From the NCBI GenBank assembly GCA_019683665.1, contig JADGIB010000239.1, positions 1 to 5,659 on the forward strand: DNA of 5,659 nt. The letters run 5' to 3'. The position numbers and the translations under genes were made by a program. Positions 1 to 5,659 of the stretch are shown piece after piece. Each line of letters begins with the position of its first letter. Within the stretch, counting starts at the first letter, position 1. The notes under the pieces are model-generated. The model did no database searches and was not told the DNA's origin. It saw only the letters and a list, made by a program, of their open reading frames with translations. Source of the DNA: Solirubrobacteraceae bacterium. GTDB taxonomy: Bacteria > Actinomycetota > Thermoleophilia > Solirubrobacterales > Solirubrobacteraceae.

Positions 1-151
1 CCGGCGTCGTCGCGGCGCCCGCCGGCGGCCCGGCCCCGCCGCCCGCCGTCGCGCCCCGCTGGCCGTCGCGCACCCACCAGGCGCCGAGGAGGACGACGGC
101 GACGCCGATCGCGGCGTACCCGAGCAGTTGGCGACGCGACAGCTCACGCAC
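1..151 (-). CDS. Probable ComEA-type competence protein, N-terminal fragment (runs off window edge)
   Basis: Fifty codons are visible before the left edge cuts the gene. Reading from a GTG at 151, the peptide begins VRELSRRQLLGYAAIGVAVV. It has a short basic cytoplasmic start (about residues 1-8), a single membrane segment or signal anchor (about 9-28, ending in AWWVR), and then a Gly/Ala/Pro/Thr-rich linker. Actinobacterial ComEA proteins have this layout: an N-terminal anchor, a low-complexity linker, then SLBB and helix-hairpin-helix DNA-binding domains that hold incoming DNA during transformation. Those domains would lie outside the window and are not seen. Position downstream of leuS supports the call, because comEA-comEC-holA often follow leuS in actinobacteria. 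GTG 151 is preferred because a TAGCGT box lies 7 nt upstream and no Shine-Dalgarno sequence is visible. The frame stays open further upstream, so an earlier start is not excluded. Another anchored protein is possible. Confidence 0.55.
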   Translation of the reverse strand, partial: MRELSRRQLLGYAAIGVAVVLLGAWWVRDGQRGATAGGGAGPPAGAATTP

Positions 152-158
152 GCGCGGG

Positions 159-187
159 ACGCTACGGGCGCCGGCGTCACGTCTCAG
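159..187 (-). promoter_or_regulatory. Putative promoter of the comEA-like gene, leaderless type
   Basis: On the minus strand a -10-like TAGCGT occupies 164-159. A -35-like CTGAGA (four of six matches to TTGACA) occupies 187-182, with a 17-bp spacer. The -10 ends 7 nt before the GTG at 151, so transcription would start at or next to the start codon. It lies in the 87-bp gap after the SLOG-like gene, so comEA may be transcribed independently of leuS. The call rests on motif matching only. Confidence 0.45.
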
Positions 188-238
188 CACGCGTTCGCGA
201 CGCGTCCGTGCCGGAACGCGCGCGGGATCGCGCCGCCG

Positions 239-469
239 TCAGCCGGCGGCCGGCACGAGCGCCCGGGCCGCCGCGGCGGCGCCGTCGGGCGCGCGCTCGA
301 TCCCGTCCAGCTCCCACGGCCCGACGCCGATGACCGGCCGCCCGAGCCTGCGCGCGAGCGCGACCTCCGGCAGCGTGCCCCAGCCGCCGCGGATCGCCAC
401 GACGGCGTCGGCGGCGCGGACGATCAGCCGGTCCGGGTCCCCGGGACCGCACACCGCGATGAACGCCAT
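239..469 (-). CDS. Short SLOG/LOG-like (TIGR00725-type) protein, apparently internally deleted
   Basis: This 76-residue ORF starts MAFIAVCGPGDPD and continues directly into RLIVRAADAVVAIRGGWGTL and PEVALARRLGRPVIGVGPWEL. The GGxGTxxE signature (residues about 28-35) is the nucleotide/ribose-phosphate-binding motif of SLOG/LOG-like Rossmann proteins, sometimes labelled lysine decarboxylase-like. Full members of the TIGR00725-like group are roughly 150-170 residues. They open with a similar IAVxGPGD strand and then carry a long middle section with a GGxxGxM loop before VRAADAVxAxGGxxGT. Here that middle section, roughly 80 residues, is absent, and the two ends join in frame near residues 10-15. 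The start codon lies 25 nt after the stop of the YihY gene, with no clear Shine-Dalgarno sequence. It could be a decayed relic, a working minimal protein, or an assembly artefact. Family assignment is from recalled motifs, and the substrate is unknown. Confidence 0.6.
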   Translation of the reverse strand: MAFIAVCGPGDPDRLIVRAADAVVAIRGGWGTLPEVALARRLGRPVIGVGPWELDGIERAPDGAAAAARALVPAAG

Positions 470-494
470 CGCCGCGGACGTGTGCCCGACCCCG

Positions 495-1556
495 CTACTC
501 GCGCGGCGGCGCCGGCTCGCGCTCGAAGCGGCCGGCGTCCGCGCGGTCGCGCTCCATCCGCCGGCGCGCCTCGCGCGAGATCGCGACCGCGTCGGCCTCC
601 GGGTCGTGCTTGGGCACCTCGCGCAGCGGCAGCCGGATCGCCCGCTCGGCCGGGATCCCGGCCGCCAGCTCGCGTCCGCGCTCGATCTCGCTGTTGAGCT
701 GCTGGCCGAAGAGGATCGCGATGTTCGTGATCCACAGCCAGACGAGCATCGAGATCGCGCCGCCGAGCGCGCCGTACGTCGCGTTGTAGGAGCCGAAGCT
801 GCGCACGTAGAAGAAGAACCCGACGGTCGCGACCGCCCAGATCGCGAGCGCGACGACGGCGCCCGGCGAGATCCACGGGAACCTCGGCAGCCGCGCGTTC
901 GGCGCGACGTAGTAGAGGATCGCGAGGACGAGCGCGACGACCGCCGCCATCAGCGGCCACTTCACGATCCCGTAGGCGGTCACCGCCGCCGACCCGAGCC
1001 CGACCTCCTCGCCGATCGCCTTCGCGAGCGGGCCGGAGACGACGAGCGCGACGAGCACGAGCGCCATCGCCAGCACCATGCCGAGCGTCACGACCACCTG
1101 GAACGGGCGCAGCTTCCAGAACGGCCGCCCCTCCGGGGTCTCCCAGATCGCGTTCGACGCGCGCATGAACGCGCCGACGTAGCCGGACGCCGACCACAGC
1201 GCGCCGAGCAGGCCGAAGCCGAGCAGCGCGCCCGCCCCGCCCTTGTTGCGGACGATCCCGTCGATCGTGTCCCCGACCGAGTCGACGACGTCCTCCCCCG
1301 CCCCCGCGGTGCGCAGGACGTCGAGGATCGCGTTCGTCGTCTGCGGGTACTGGCCGACGAGCCCGACGACGGCGACGAGCGCGATGAGCGCCGGGAACAG
1401 GGCGAGCACGGCGTAGTACGTGAGCGCCGCCGCCCAGTCGGTGATGTTGTCGTCCCGGCACTCCTTGGCGGTCCGCCTGAGGATCGCCCAGCGGCCCGGG
1501 CCCGGGATGTCGGTGGGGTCGACGTCCTCGCGGACGCCGTCGGTGCGATCGGCCAT
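495..1556 (-). CDS. YihY/BrkB (UPF0761) family integral membrane protein
   Basis: This 353-residue inner-membrane protein belongs to the YihY/virulence factor BrkB family, whose biochemical role is not settled (the old RNase BN label is wrong). After a soluble N-terminus (about 1-40) there are six hydrophobic segments at roughly 45-68, 108-130, 152-175, 197-217, 229-252 and 262-285. Family hallmarks are the first-helix motif AALTYYAVLALFPALIALV (43-61), ASNAIWE (133-139), and the closing block YGALGGAISMLVWLWITNIA followed by ILFGQQLNSEIERG (261-294). The C-terminal tail (about 300-353) is charged and rich in Arg and Glu. The ATG at 1556 is favoured because a purine-rich GGAAGAGGGGG stretch lies just upstream as a ribosome-binding site, unlike most genes here. 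It begins 62 bp after the leuS stop on the same strand, so co-transcription with leuS is plausible. Confidence 0.9.
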   Translation of the reverse strand: MADRTDGVREDVDPTDIPGPGRWAILRRTAKECRDDNITDWAAALTYYAVLALFPALIALVAVVGLVGQYPQTTNAILDVLRTAGAGEDVVDSVGDTIDGIVRNKGGAGALLGFGLLGALWSASGYVGAFMRASNAIWETPEGRPFWKLRPFQVVVTLGMVLAMALVLVALVVSGPLAKAIGEEVGLGSAAVTAYGIVKWPLMAAVVALVLAILYYVAPNARLPRFPWISPGAVVALAIWAVATVGFFFYVRSFGSYNATYGALGGAISMLVWLWITNIAILFGQQLNSEIERGRELAAGIPAERAIRLPLREVPKHDPEADAVAISREARRRMERDRADAGRFEREPAPPRE

Positions 1557-1589
1557 GGCCCCCTCTTCCCGGGGGCCCGGCCGTTCACG

Positions 1590-1609
1590 CGCCCGCGGGT
1601 CCGCGGGCG
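1590..1609. repeat. Inverted repeat (hairpin) between leuS and the YihY gene
   Basis: CGCCCGCGG (1590-1598) and CCGCGGGCG (1601-1609) are perfect reverse complements separated by two bases. They would fold into a very GC-rich stem just after the leuS stop on the minus strand. No U-tract follows on that strand, so it is not a classical intrinsic terminator. It could stabilise the leuS 3' end or partly attenuate transcription into the YihY gene. In DNA this GC-rich a chance palindrome is also possible. Confidence 0.5.
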
Positions 1610-1618
1610 ACCCGGCCG

Positions 1619-4090
1619 CTAGCGCGCGACGAGGTTGACGAGCTTGCCCGGGACGACGATCTCCTTGACGACCTGCTTGCCGTCGAGGTGGGCCTGGACG
1701 TTCGGCGCCGCCTTCGCGAGCGCGATCAGCTCCTCGTCGCCGGCGTCCGGCGCGGCCGACACGCGGTCGCGGACCTTGCCGTTGACCTGGCAGACGATCT
1801 CGACGACGTCCTGCTCGAGGAGGGCCGGGTCGGCGTCGGGCCACGGCTCCTCCCACACGCGCCGGCCGGTGAGCCGCTCGTAGGCGTCGGCGGAGACGTG
1901 CGGGGCGAACGGGAACAGCAGCGAGGCCGCGGTCGCCAGCGCGAACCGGCGCACGTCCGGGCTCGTCTGCTCGCGCAGGCGCGAGACCTCGTTCGTCAGC
2001 TCCATGATCGCCGCGATCGCGGTGTTGAACGCGAACCGGTCGCCGAGGTCGGCGGTGACCTTCTCGATCGCCCAGTTCGCCTTGCGGGCGAGCTGGAGGT
2101 CGGCGCCCTGCAGGCCCTCGCGGCCGCCGGGCGCGACGACGTCGCCGCGGATCGGGCCGTCCTCGGCCGCCTCCGCGGCCAGGCGCCACAGGCGCCCGAG
2201 GAAGCGGTGCACGCCCTCGACGCCCTCGTCGGACCAGTCGGCGTCGTGCTCGGGCGGGCCGATGAAGAGGATGTAGCAGCGGGCGGTGTCCGCGCCGTAG
2301 CGGTCGACGATCTCGCGGGGCGAGACGACGTTGCCCTTCGACTTGGACATCTTCGCCCCGTCGCGGGTGATCATCCCCTGCGTGAACAGGCGCGAGAACG
2401 GCTCCTGGACGTCGAGGTGGCCGAGGTCGGCGAGCGCCTTCACGAAGAAGCGCGCGTAGAGCAGGTGGAGGATCGCGTGCTCGACGCCGCCGATGTACTG
2501 GTCGACGGGCATCCACTCGGCGACGACCTTCGGGTCCCACGCCGCCTCGTCGTTGGCCGCGTCGCAGTAGCGCAGGAAGTACCAGGACGAGTCGACGAAC
2601 GTGTCCATCGTGTCCGTCTCGCGCTCGGCGGGACCGCCGCACGACGGGCACTCGGTCCGCACCCAGTCCTCGGCGGCCGCCAGCGGCGAGCGGCCCTTCG
2701 GCGCGTAGTCGGTGATGTCGGGCAGCTCGACCGGGAGCTGGTCCTCGGGCACGGGGACCAGCCCGCACGACGGGCACGTCACGATCGGGATCGGGCAGCC
2801 CCAGTAGCGCTGGCGCGACAGCAGCCAGTCGCGCAGGCGGTAGCTGACCGAGGCGTGGCCCTTGCCCTCGCGGTCGAGCCAGTCGACGATCGCCCGCAGC
2901 GCCTCGCGGTTGTGCATCCCGTCGAACTCGGGCGCGCTGTTGACGAGCGGGCCGTCGCCGGTGTACGGCAGCTCCCCGTCGCCGTCGGGGTCGGCGACGA
3001 CGCGGCGGATCGGCAGGTCGAAGGCCTGGGCGAATGCGAAGTCGCGCTCGTCGTGGGCGGGCACGGCCATGATCGCGCCGGTGCCGTACTCCATGAGCAC
3101 GTAGTCGGCGACGTACATCGGCAGCTTCTCGCCGTTGACCGGGTTCGTGACGTAGCGGCCGAGGAAGACGCCGGTCTTCGGCTTGTCGGCGGCGCCGCGC
3201 TCCTGGTTGGACTCGGTCAGCGCGCGGTTGACGTACGCGCGGACCTCCTCCTCGCGGCCGGTGCCCTCGGCGAGCCGCAGCACGTCCGGGTGCTCGGGCG
3301 CCATGACGAAGAACGTCGCGCCGAACAGCGTGTCGGGCCGGGTGGTGAAGACCGGGTAGTCGATGCCGAGCTCCTCGCAGCGGAACACGACCTCGGCGCC
3401 CTCGGAGCGCCCGATCCAGTTGCGCTGCATCGTCTTGACGTTCGCCGGCCAGTCGATCGTGTCGAGGTCGGCGAGCAGCCGGTCGGCATAGTCGGTGATC
3501 CGGAAGAACCACTGCTCGAGCTGGCGCGCCTCGACCTCGCTGCCGCAGCGCTCGCAGCGGCCGTCGATCACCTGCTCGTTGGCGAGCACCGTCTGGTCGA
3601 CCGGGCACCACTTGACCGCCGCCTCCTTGCGGTAGGCGAGGCCCGCCTTGAACAGCTGCAGGAAGATCCACTGCGTCCAGCGGTAGTAGCGCGGCTCGTG
3701 GGTGCCGAACTCGCGCGACCAGTCGATCGACATGCCCCACTCGCGGAACTGGCGGCGGAACTCCGCGATCGAGCGGTCGGTCGACTCGCGCGGGTGCTGG
3801 CCGGTGCGGATCGCGTGGTTCTCGGCCGGCAGGCCGAACGCGTCGTAGCCCATCGGGTTGAGCACCCGGCGCCCGATGCGGCGGTGGAAGTGCGCCACCG
3901 CGTCGCCCACGGAGTACACCTTGAGGTGCCCGATGTGCGGCTCCCCGCTCGGGTAGGGCAGCATCACCAGCACGTAGGAGCGCTCGCCCGGGGCGTCCGG
4001 GTCGTTGGGGACCTCCCAGGTGCGCTCGTCGGCCCACACCTGCTGCCAGCGGGGCTCGATCTGCTTGGGGTCGTAACGGTGCTCGGCCAT
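1619..4090 (-). CDS. leuS: Leucyl-tRNA synthetase
   Basis: This 823-residue class Ia synthetase charges tRNA-Leu with leucine in the cytoplasm using ATP. Visible in order are the ATP-binding HIGH motif (52-55, in PYPSGEPHIGHLKVYSVGDA), GYDAFGLPAENHAI (81-94), and a zinc-type cluster WCPVDQTVLANEQVIDGRCERCG (C162, C179, C182). The CP1 editing domain carries TTRPDT (249-254) and GTGAIMAVPAHDERD (336-350), with the conserved editing Asp at D347. Next come SRQRYWG (425-431), a second four-cysteine cluster (C439, C442, C481, C484), SSWYFLRYCD (501-510), and the catalytic KMSKS loop (580-584). The rest is the anticodon-binding helical region and the small C-terminal domain. Length and every key residue are normal for bacterial LeuRS, so it should be active and editing-competent. 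The ATG giving MAEHRYDPKQ is the natural start. The frame stays open upstream only as a GC-rich shadow across the divergent gene. No T-box leader is present; the leader would be only a few bases. Confidence 0.98.
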   Translation of the reverse strand: MAEHRYDPKQIEPRWQQVWADERTWEVPNDPDAPGERSYVLVMLPYPSGEPHIGHLKVYSVGDAVAHFHRRIGRRVLNPMGYDAFGLPAENHAIRTGQHPRESTDRSIAEFRRQFREWGMSIDWSREFGTHEPRYYRWTQWIFLQLFKAGLAYRKEAAVKWCPVDQTVLANEQVIDGRCERCGSEVEARQLEQWFFRITDYADRLLADLDTIDWPANVKTMQRNWIGRSEGAEVVFRCEELGIDYPVFTTRPDTLFGATFFVMAPEHPDVLRLAEGTGREEEVRAYVNRALTESNQERGAADKPKTGVFLGRYVTNPVNGEKLPMYVADYVLMEYGTGAIMAVPAHDERDFAFAQAFDLPIRRVVADPDGDGELPYTGDGPLVNSAPEFDGMHNREALRAIVDWLDREGKGHASVSYRLRDWLLSRQRYWGCPIPIVTCPSCGLVPVPEDQLPVELPDITDYAPKGRSPLAAAEDWVRTECPSCGGPAERETDTMDTFVDSSWYFLRYCDAANDEAAWDPKVVAEWMPVDQYIGGVEHAILHLLYARFFVKALADLGHLDVQEPFSRLFTQGMITRDGAKMSKSKGNVVSPREIVDRYGADTARCYILFIGPPEHDADWSDEGVEGVHRFLGRLWRLAAEAAEDGPIRGDVVAPGGREGLQGADLQLARKANWAIEKVTADLGDRFAFNTAIAAIMELTNEVSRLREQTSPDVRRFALATAASLLFPFAPHVSADAYERLTGRRVWEEPWPDADPALLEQDVVEIVCQVNGKVRDRVSAAPDAGDEELIALAKAAPNVQAHLDGKQVVKEIVVPGKLVNLVAR

Positions 4091-4103
4091 CGGCGGACCG
4101 CAG

Positions 4104-4109
4104 AGGATA
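4104..4109 (-). promoter_or_regulatory. Putative -10 box of leuS
   Basis: Minus-strand TATCCT (4109-4104) is a good -10 hexamer and ends 13 nt before the leuS ATG, so the 5' leader would be about six nucleotides. No Shine-Dalgarno sequence lies between. A -35 is poor (GCGACG at 4132-4127, three of six matches, 17-bp spacer). The box sits in the middle of an inverted repeat with arms CGGCGG (4091-4096) and CCGCCG (4114-4119), which may be chance in such GC-rich DNA. Confidence 0.5.
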
Positions 4110-4139
4110 GGAGCCGCCGGGGCGGCCGTCGCCCCACCC

Positions 4140-4157
4140 GCCGCCGCTGACGGCGGC
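4140..4157. repeat. Inverted repeat in the leuS/coiled-coil divergent intergenic region
   Basis: GCCGCCG (4140-4146) and CGGCGGC (4151-4157) are perfect 7-bp arms around CTGA. The element sits roughly midway between the two divergent core promoters, upstream of both. It could bind a regulator of one or both genes. It has no T-tract and lies upstream of both genes, so it is not a terminator. It is built only of G and C, so chance is a real alternative. Confidence 0.3.
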
Positions 4158-4158
4158 C

Positions 4159-4175
4159 TTGCGGCATCGGCGCAA
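4159..4175. promoter_or_regulatory. Possible operator, TTGCG-N7-CGCAA
   Basis: TTGCG (4159-4163) and CGCAA (4171-4175) form a 5-7-5 dyad ending nine bases before the TATTCT box of the coiled-coil gene. It therefore overlaps the place where a -35 element would be. The arms contain A and T, which are scarce here, so it stands out more than GC-only repeats. The size suits a helix-turn-helix dimer site. There is no direct evidence of binding. Confidence 0.25.
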
Positions 4176-4184
4176 CCGCCGAAG

Positions 4185-4190
4185 TATTCT
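4185..4190 (+). promoter_or_regulatory. Putative -10 box of the coiled-coil gene, leaderless type
   Basis: TATTCT ends 8 nt before the ATG at 4199 and stands out in otherwise GC-rich DNA. Initiation 6-8 nt past the box would fall at the start codon itself. No Shine-Dalgarno sequence is present between them. The -35 is weak: TTGCGG at 4159-4164 would need a 20-bp spacer. Confidence 0.55.
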
Positions 4191-4198
4191 CGCGGTCG

Positions 4199-5041
4199 AT
4201 GACGGACCCACCGGATCAGCACGGAGGCGTGGGGGTGGCCGCCGATCGGGTCGCCGATATCGTCGCCGCCGCCGAGCAGACGGCCGAGCGCATCCGCCGC
4301 GAGGCGGAGGCGCGCGCCGCCGAGCGCATCGCGGAGGCCGACCGCGCGAGCGAGTTCCGCGTCGCCGCCGCCGAGGAGGAGGCGCAGGAGACCCTCGCCC
4401 GCGCGCGCGAGCACGCCGAGCAGGTCCGCCAGGAGGCCCGGGCCGACGCCGAGCGGATCATGAGCGAGGCGCGCGCCGACGCCGAGCGCGTGCGCAGCGA
4501 GGCCGCCGCCGAGGCGCAGCGCCTGCGCGAGGAGGCCGACCGGCTGCGCGCGGACGCCGAGGGCTCGGCCGCGTCGGTGCGCGAGGCGGCGGCCGTCGCC
4601 GCCGCCGAGGTCCGCACCCGCGCGGAGGTCGACGCGGAGCGCACGCGCGAGGAGGCCCAGCAGGCGGCCAAGCTCCTGCGCAAGGCGGCCGAGAGCGAGG
4701 CCGCCTCGATCCGGGCCGAGGCCGAGAAGTACGCCGAGGAGACGCGCGAGGCCGCCCGCCAGCAGGCCCGCGAGCTGCTGGCCGAGGCGCGCGAGGTCTC
4801 CGACGACGTCCTCGACGAGGGCACCGAGCTGTCCGAGCACCTCCAGCAGCTGTCGGCCTCGCTGCGCACGAACGCCGAGCGGCTCCTGCGCGACGTCCAG
4901 GCCGCCCACCAGCGCCTGACCGCCGGGCTGGACGAGCTCTCCCCCGAGGACGCGGCCGCCGCGCGCGAGCGCGCCGCCGCCGCCTCGCCGGTCGTGCGCG
5001 GCGACCAGCTCGAGGTGCCCGAGTTCATGCCGCGGCGCTGA
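4199..5041 (+). CDS. Ala/Glu/Arg-rich coiled-coil protein with hendecad repeats, DivIVA-like in style
   Basis: This 280-residue soluble protein has no signal peptide or membrane segment. After a short Gly-rich N-terminus, residues about 14-200 are one long predicted helix rich in Ala, Glu and Arg. At its centre are clear 11-residue repeats: ARAREHAEQVR (67-77), QEARADAERIM (78-88), SEARADAERVR (89-99), SEAAAEAQRLR (100-110). A less repetitive, more leucine-rich helical part follows (about 205-245, SEHLQQLSASLRTNAERLL), then an Ala-rich linker and the tail LEVPEFMPRR. Such proteins are often annotated as DivIVA-domain or ATP-synthase-b-like, but the usual DivIVA N-terminal membrane-binding signature is not evident. 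A scaffold or cytoskeletal role is plausible and unproven. The ATG is supported by the TATTCT box 8 nt upstream. The gene is divergent from leuS and ends 38 bp before the next gene. Confidence 0.85.
   Translation: MTDPPDQHGGVGVAADRVADIVAAAEQTAERIRREAEARAAERIAEADRASEFRVAAAEEEAQETLARAREHAEQVRQEARADAERIMSEARADAERVRSEAAAEAQRLREEADRLRADAEGSAASVREAAAVAAAEVRTRAEVDAERTREEAQQAAKLLRKAAESEAASIRAEAEKYAEETREAARQQARELLAEAREVSDDVLDEGTELSEHLQQLSASLRTNAERLLRDVQAAHQRLTAGLDELSPEDAAAARERAAAASPVVRGDQLEVPEFMPRR
4397..4561 (+). repeat. 33-bp in-frame direct repeats encoding 11-residue coiled-coil units
   Basis: About five consecutive 33-nt units encode residues 67-121 of the coiled-coil protein. The two central units (4430-4462 and 4463-4495) are the closest and share the run GCCGACGCCGAGCG. 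They encode QEARADAERIM and SEARADAERVR. The flanking units keep the Ala, Glu and aliphatic positions but have diverged. This suggests growth of the rod by tandem duplication of an 11-codon unit. Confidence 0.65.
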
Positions 5042-5056
5042 CCGCGGGCCGTCCGA

Positions 5057-5078
5057 GGGGCGAACTAGCGTTCGCCCC
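5057..5078. promoter_or_regulatory. Perfect 9+9 bp inverted repeat over the endonuclease promoter
   Basis: GGGGCGAAC (5057-5065) and GTTCGCCCC (5070-5078) are exact reverse complements around a 4-base TAGC centre. The dyad contains the whole -10-like TAGCGT (5066-5071) and ends one base before the ATG of the endonuclease-like gene. An operator that blocks the core promoter fits this placement. The same sequence lies 15 bp after the stop of the coiled-coil gene, so as RNA it could instead be a 3' hairpin for that transcript, though no T-tract follows. Confidence 0.6.
5066..5071 (+). promoter_or_regulatory. Putative -10 box of the endonuclease-like gene, leaderless type
   Basis: TAGCGT ends 8 nt before the ATG at 5080, the same spacing as at the coiled-coil gene, and matches the TAGCGT found before the comEA-like GTG. 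No Shine-Dalgarno sequence is visible between the box and the ATG. No convincing -35 was found at 16-18 bp. Confidence 0.5.
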
Positions 5079-5079
5079 C

Positions 5080-5584
<505 letters not shown>

Positions 5585-5586
<2 letters not shown>

Positions 5587-5618
5587 GAGGCCGCGCAGCG
5601 CGCGGCCTCTCCGCGTTT
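5585..5618 (+). terminator. Intrinsic terminator after tRNA-Ala
   Basis: GAGAGGCCGCGC (5585-5596) and GCGCGGCCTCTC (5600-5611) form a perfect 12-bp stem with an AGC loop. CGCG and a short TTT run (5616-5618) follow. It starts 6 nt after the tRNA discriminator base and would end both the tRNA transcript and any read-through from the endonuclease gene. The endonuclease TGA (5584-5586) overlaps the base of the stem. The U-tract is short, as is common in GC-rich actinobacteria. Confidence 0.85.
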
Positions 5619-5646
5619 CGGGGCCGGGCGCGCCCCACCCCGCTGG

Positions 5647-5652
5647 TACGGT
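5647..5652 (+). promoter_or_regulatory. Possible -10 box of a gene starting just beyond the right edge
   Basis: TACGGT is followed by seven bases to the end of the window. By the spacing seen at the other starts here (7-8 nt), a start codon would be expected at position 5660 or 5661, just outside. The segment 5619-5646 between terminator and box shows nothing else. Confidence 0.3.
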
Positions 5653-5659
5653 CCCCGAC

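Noticed and set aside
189..205. ACGCG-N7-CGCGT inverted repeat after the SLOG-like gene, considered as its terminator
   Set aside because: Arms of only 5 bp made mainly of CG repeats, no T-tract on the minus strand; too likely by chance at this GC content.
128..1622. Plus-strand open frames opposite the comEA-like, SLOG-like and YihY genes
   Set aside because: Low-complexity Arg/Ala/Asp/Pro translations without domains, antisense to genes with clear family motifs.
1688..4150. 820-codon open frame on the plus strand, antisense to leuS
   Set aside because: It mirrors leuS exactly. Its composition (Arg, Ala, Val, Asp runs) is what G/C-ending codons of the opposite strand give, no domain is recognisable, and the minus strand encodes an intact LeuRS with all motifs.
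495..4211. Very long minus-strand open frame joining an out-of-frame leuS reading to the YihY protein
   Set aside because: Only the part from 1556 to 495 is a recognisable protein. Upstream of that it is an Arg/Pro-rich shadow of leuS in another frame, so this is not a fusion.
4159..5079. Upstream extension of the endonuclease frame beneath the coiled-coil gene
   Set aside because: It is Arg/Gly-rich shadow sequence. The nuclease fold begins right after the ATG at 5080, which has its own promoter-like box.

Overview
The window is very GC-rich (clearly above 70 percent by eye). Its codon use is almost entirely G/C-ending, and it carries a leuS/comEA-type neighbourhood, a YihY/BrkB protein, a PDDEXK_5-like endonuclease beside a tRNA, and -10-like boxes placed almost directly on start codons. 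Together these suggest a high-GC Actinobacteriota chromosome, most likely class Thermoleophilia (Solirubrobacterales-like, e.g. the Conexibacter, Patulibacter or Solirubrobacter type). The taxonomic call is inference from style and context, not from a search.

Layout. The left three quarters is read on the minus strand, in the order leuS (4090 to 1619), a six-TM YihY/BrkB-family membrane protein (1556 to 495), a very short SLOG/LOG-like protein (469 to 239), and the first 50 codons of a probable ComEA-type competence protein running off the left edge (151 to 1). The right quarter is read on the plus strand: an Ala/Glu/Arg-rich coiled-coil protein (4199-5041), a small PD-(D/E)XK endonuclease-like protein (5080-5586), tRNA-Ala(GGC) at 5506-5578 lying entirely inside the 3' end of that ORF, and a strong intrinsic terminator (5585-5618). 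leuS and the coiled-coil gene are divergent, with 108 bp between their start codons.

How the genes relate. leuS and tRNA-Ala are core translation genes. The minus-strand genes downstream of leuS may be co-transcribed, although comEA has its own promoter-like sequence. The coiled-coil protein has hendecad repeats and a distinctive C-terminal tail, and its function is not established. No multi-gene defence or biosynthetic system is visible.

The points most worth a second look are: (1) the endonuclease ORF reads through a complete, intron-less tRNA-Ala gene, while the probable tRNA promoter lies inside the endonuclease coding sequence; (2) a perfect 9+9 bp inverted repeat is centred on the endonuclease -10 box; (3) the SLOG-like gene looks internally deleted, with the family N-terminus joined in frame to its C-terminal half; (4) TANNNT boxes recur 7-8 nt before start codons, as expected for leaderless transcripts. 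No stretch over 300 bases lacks a gene.
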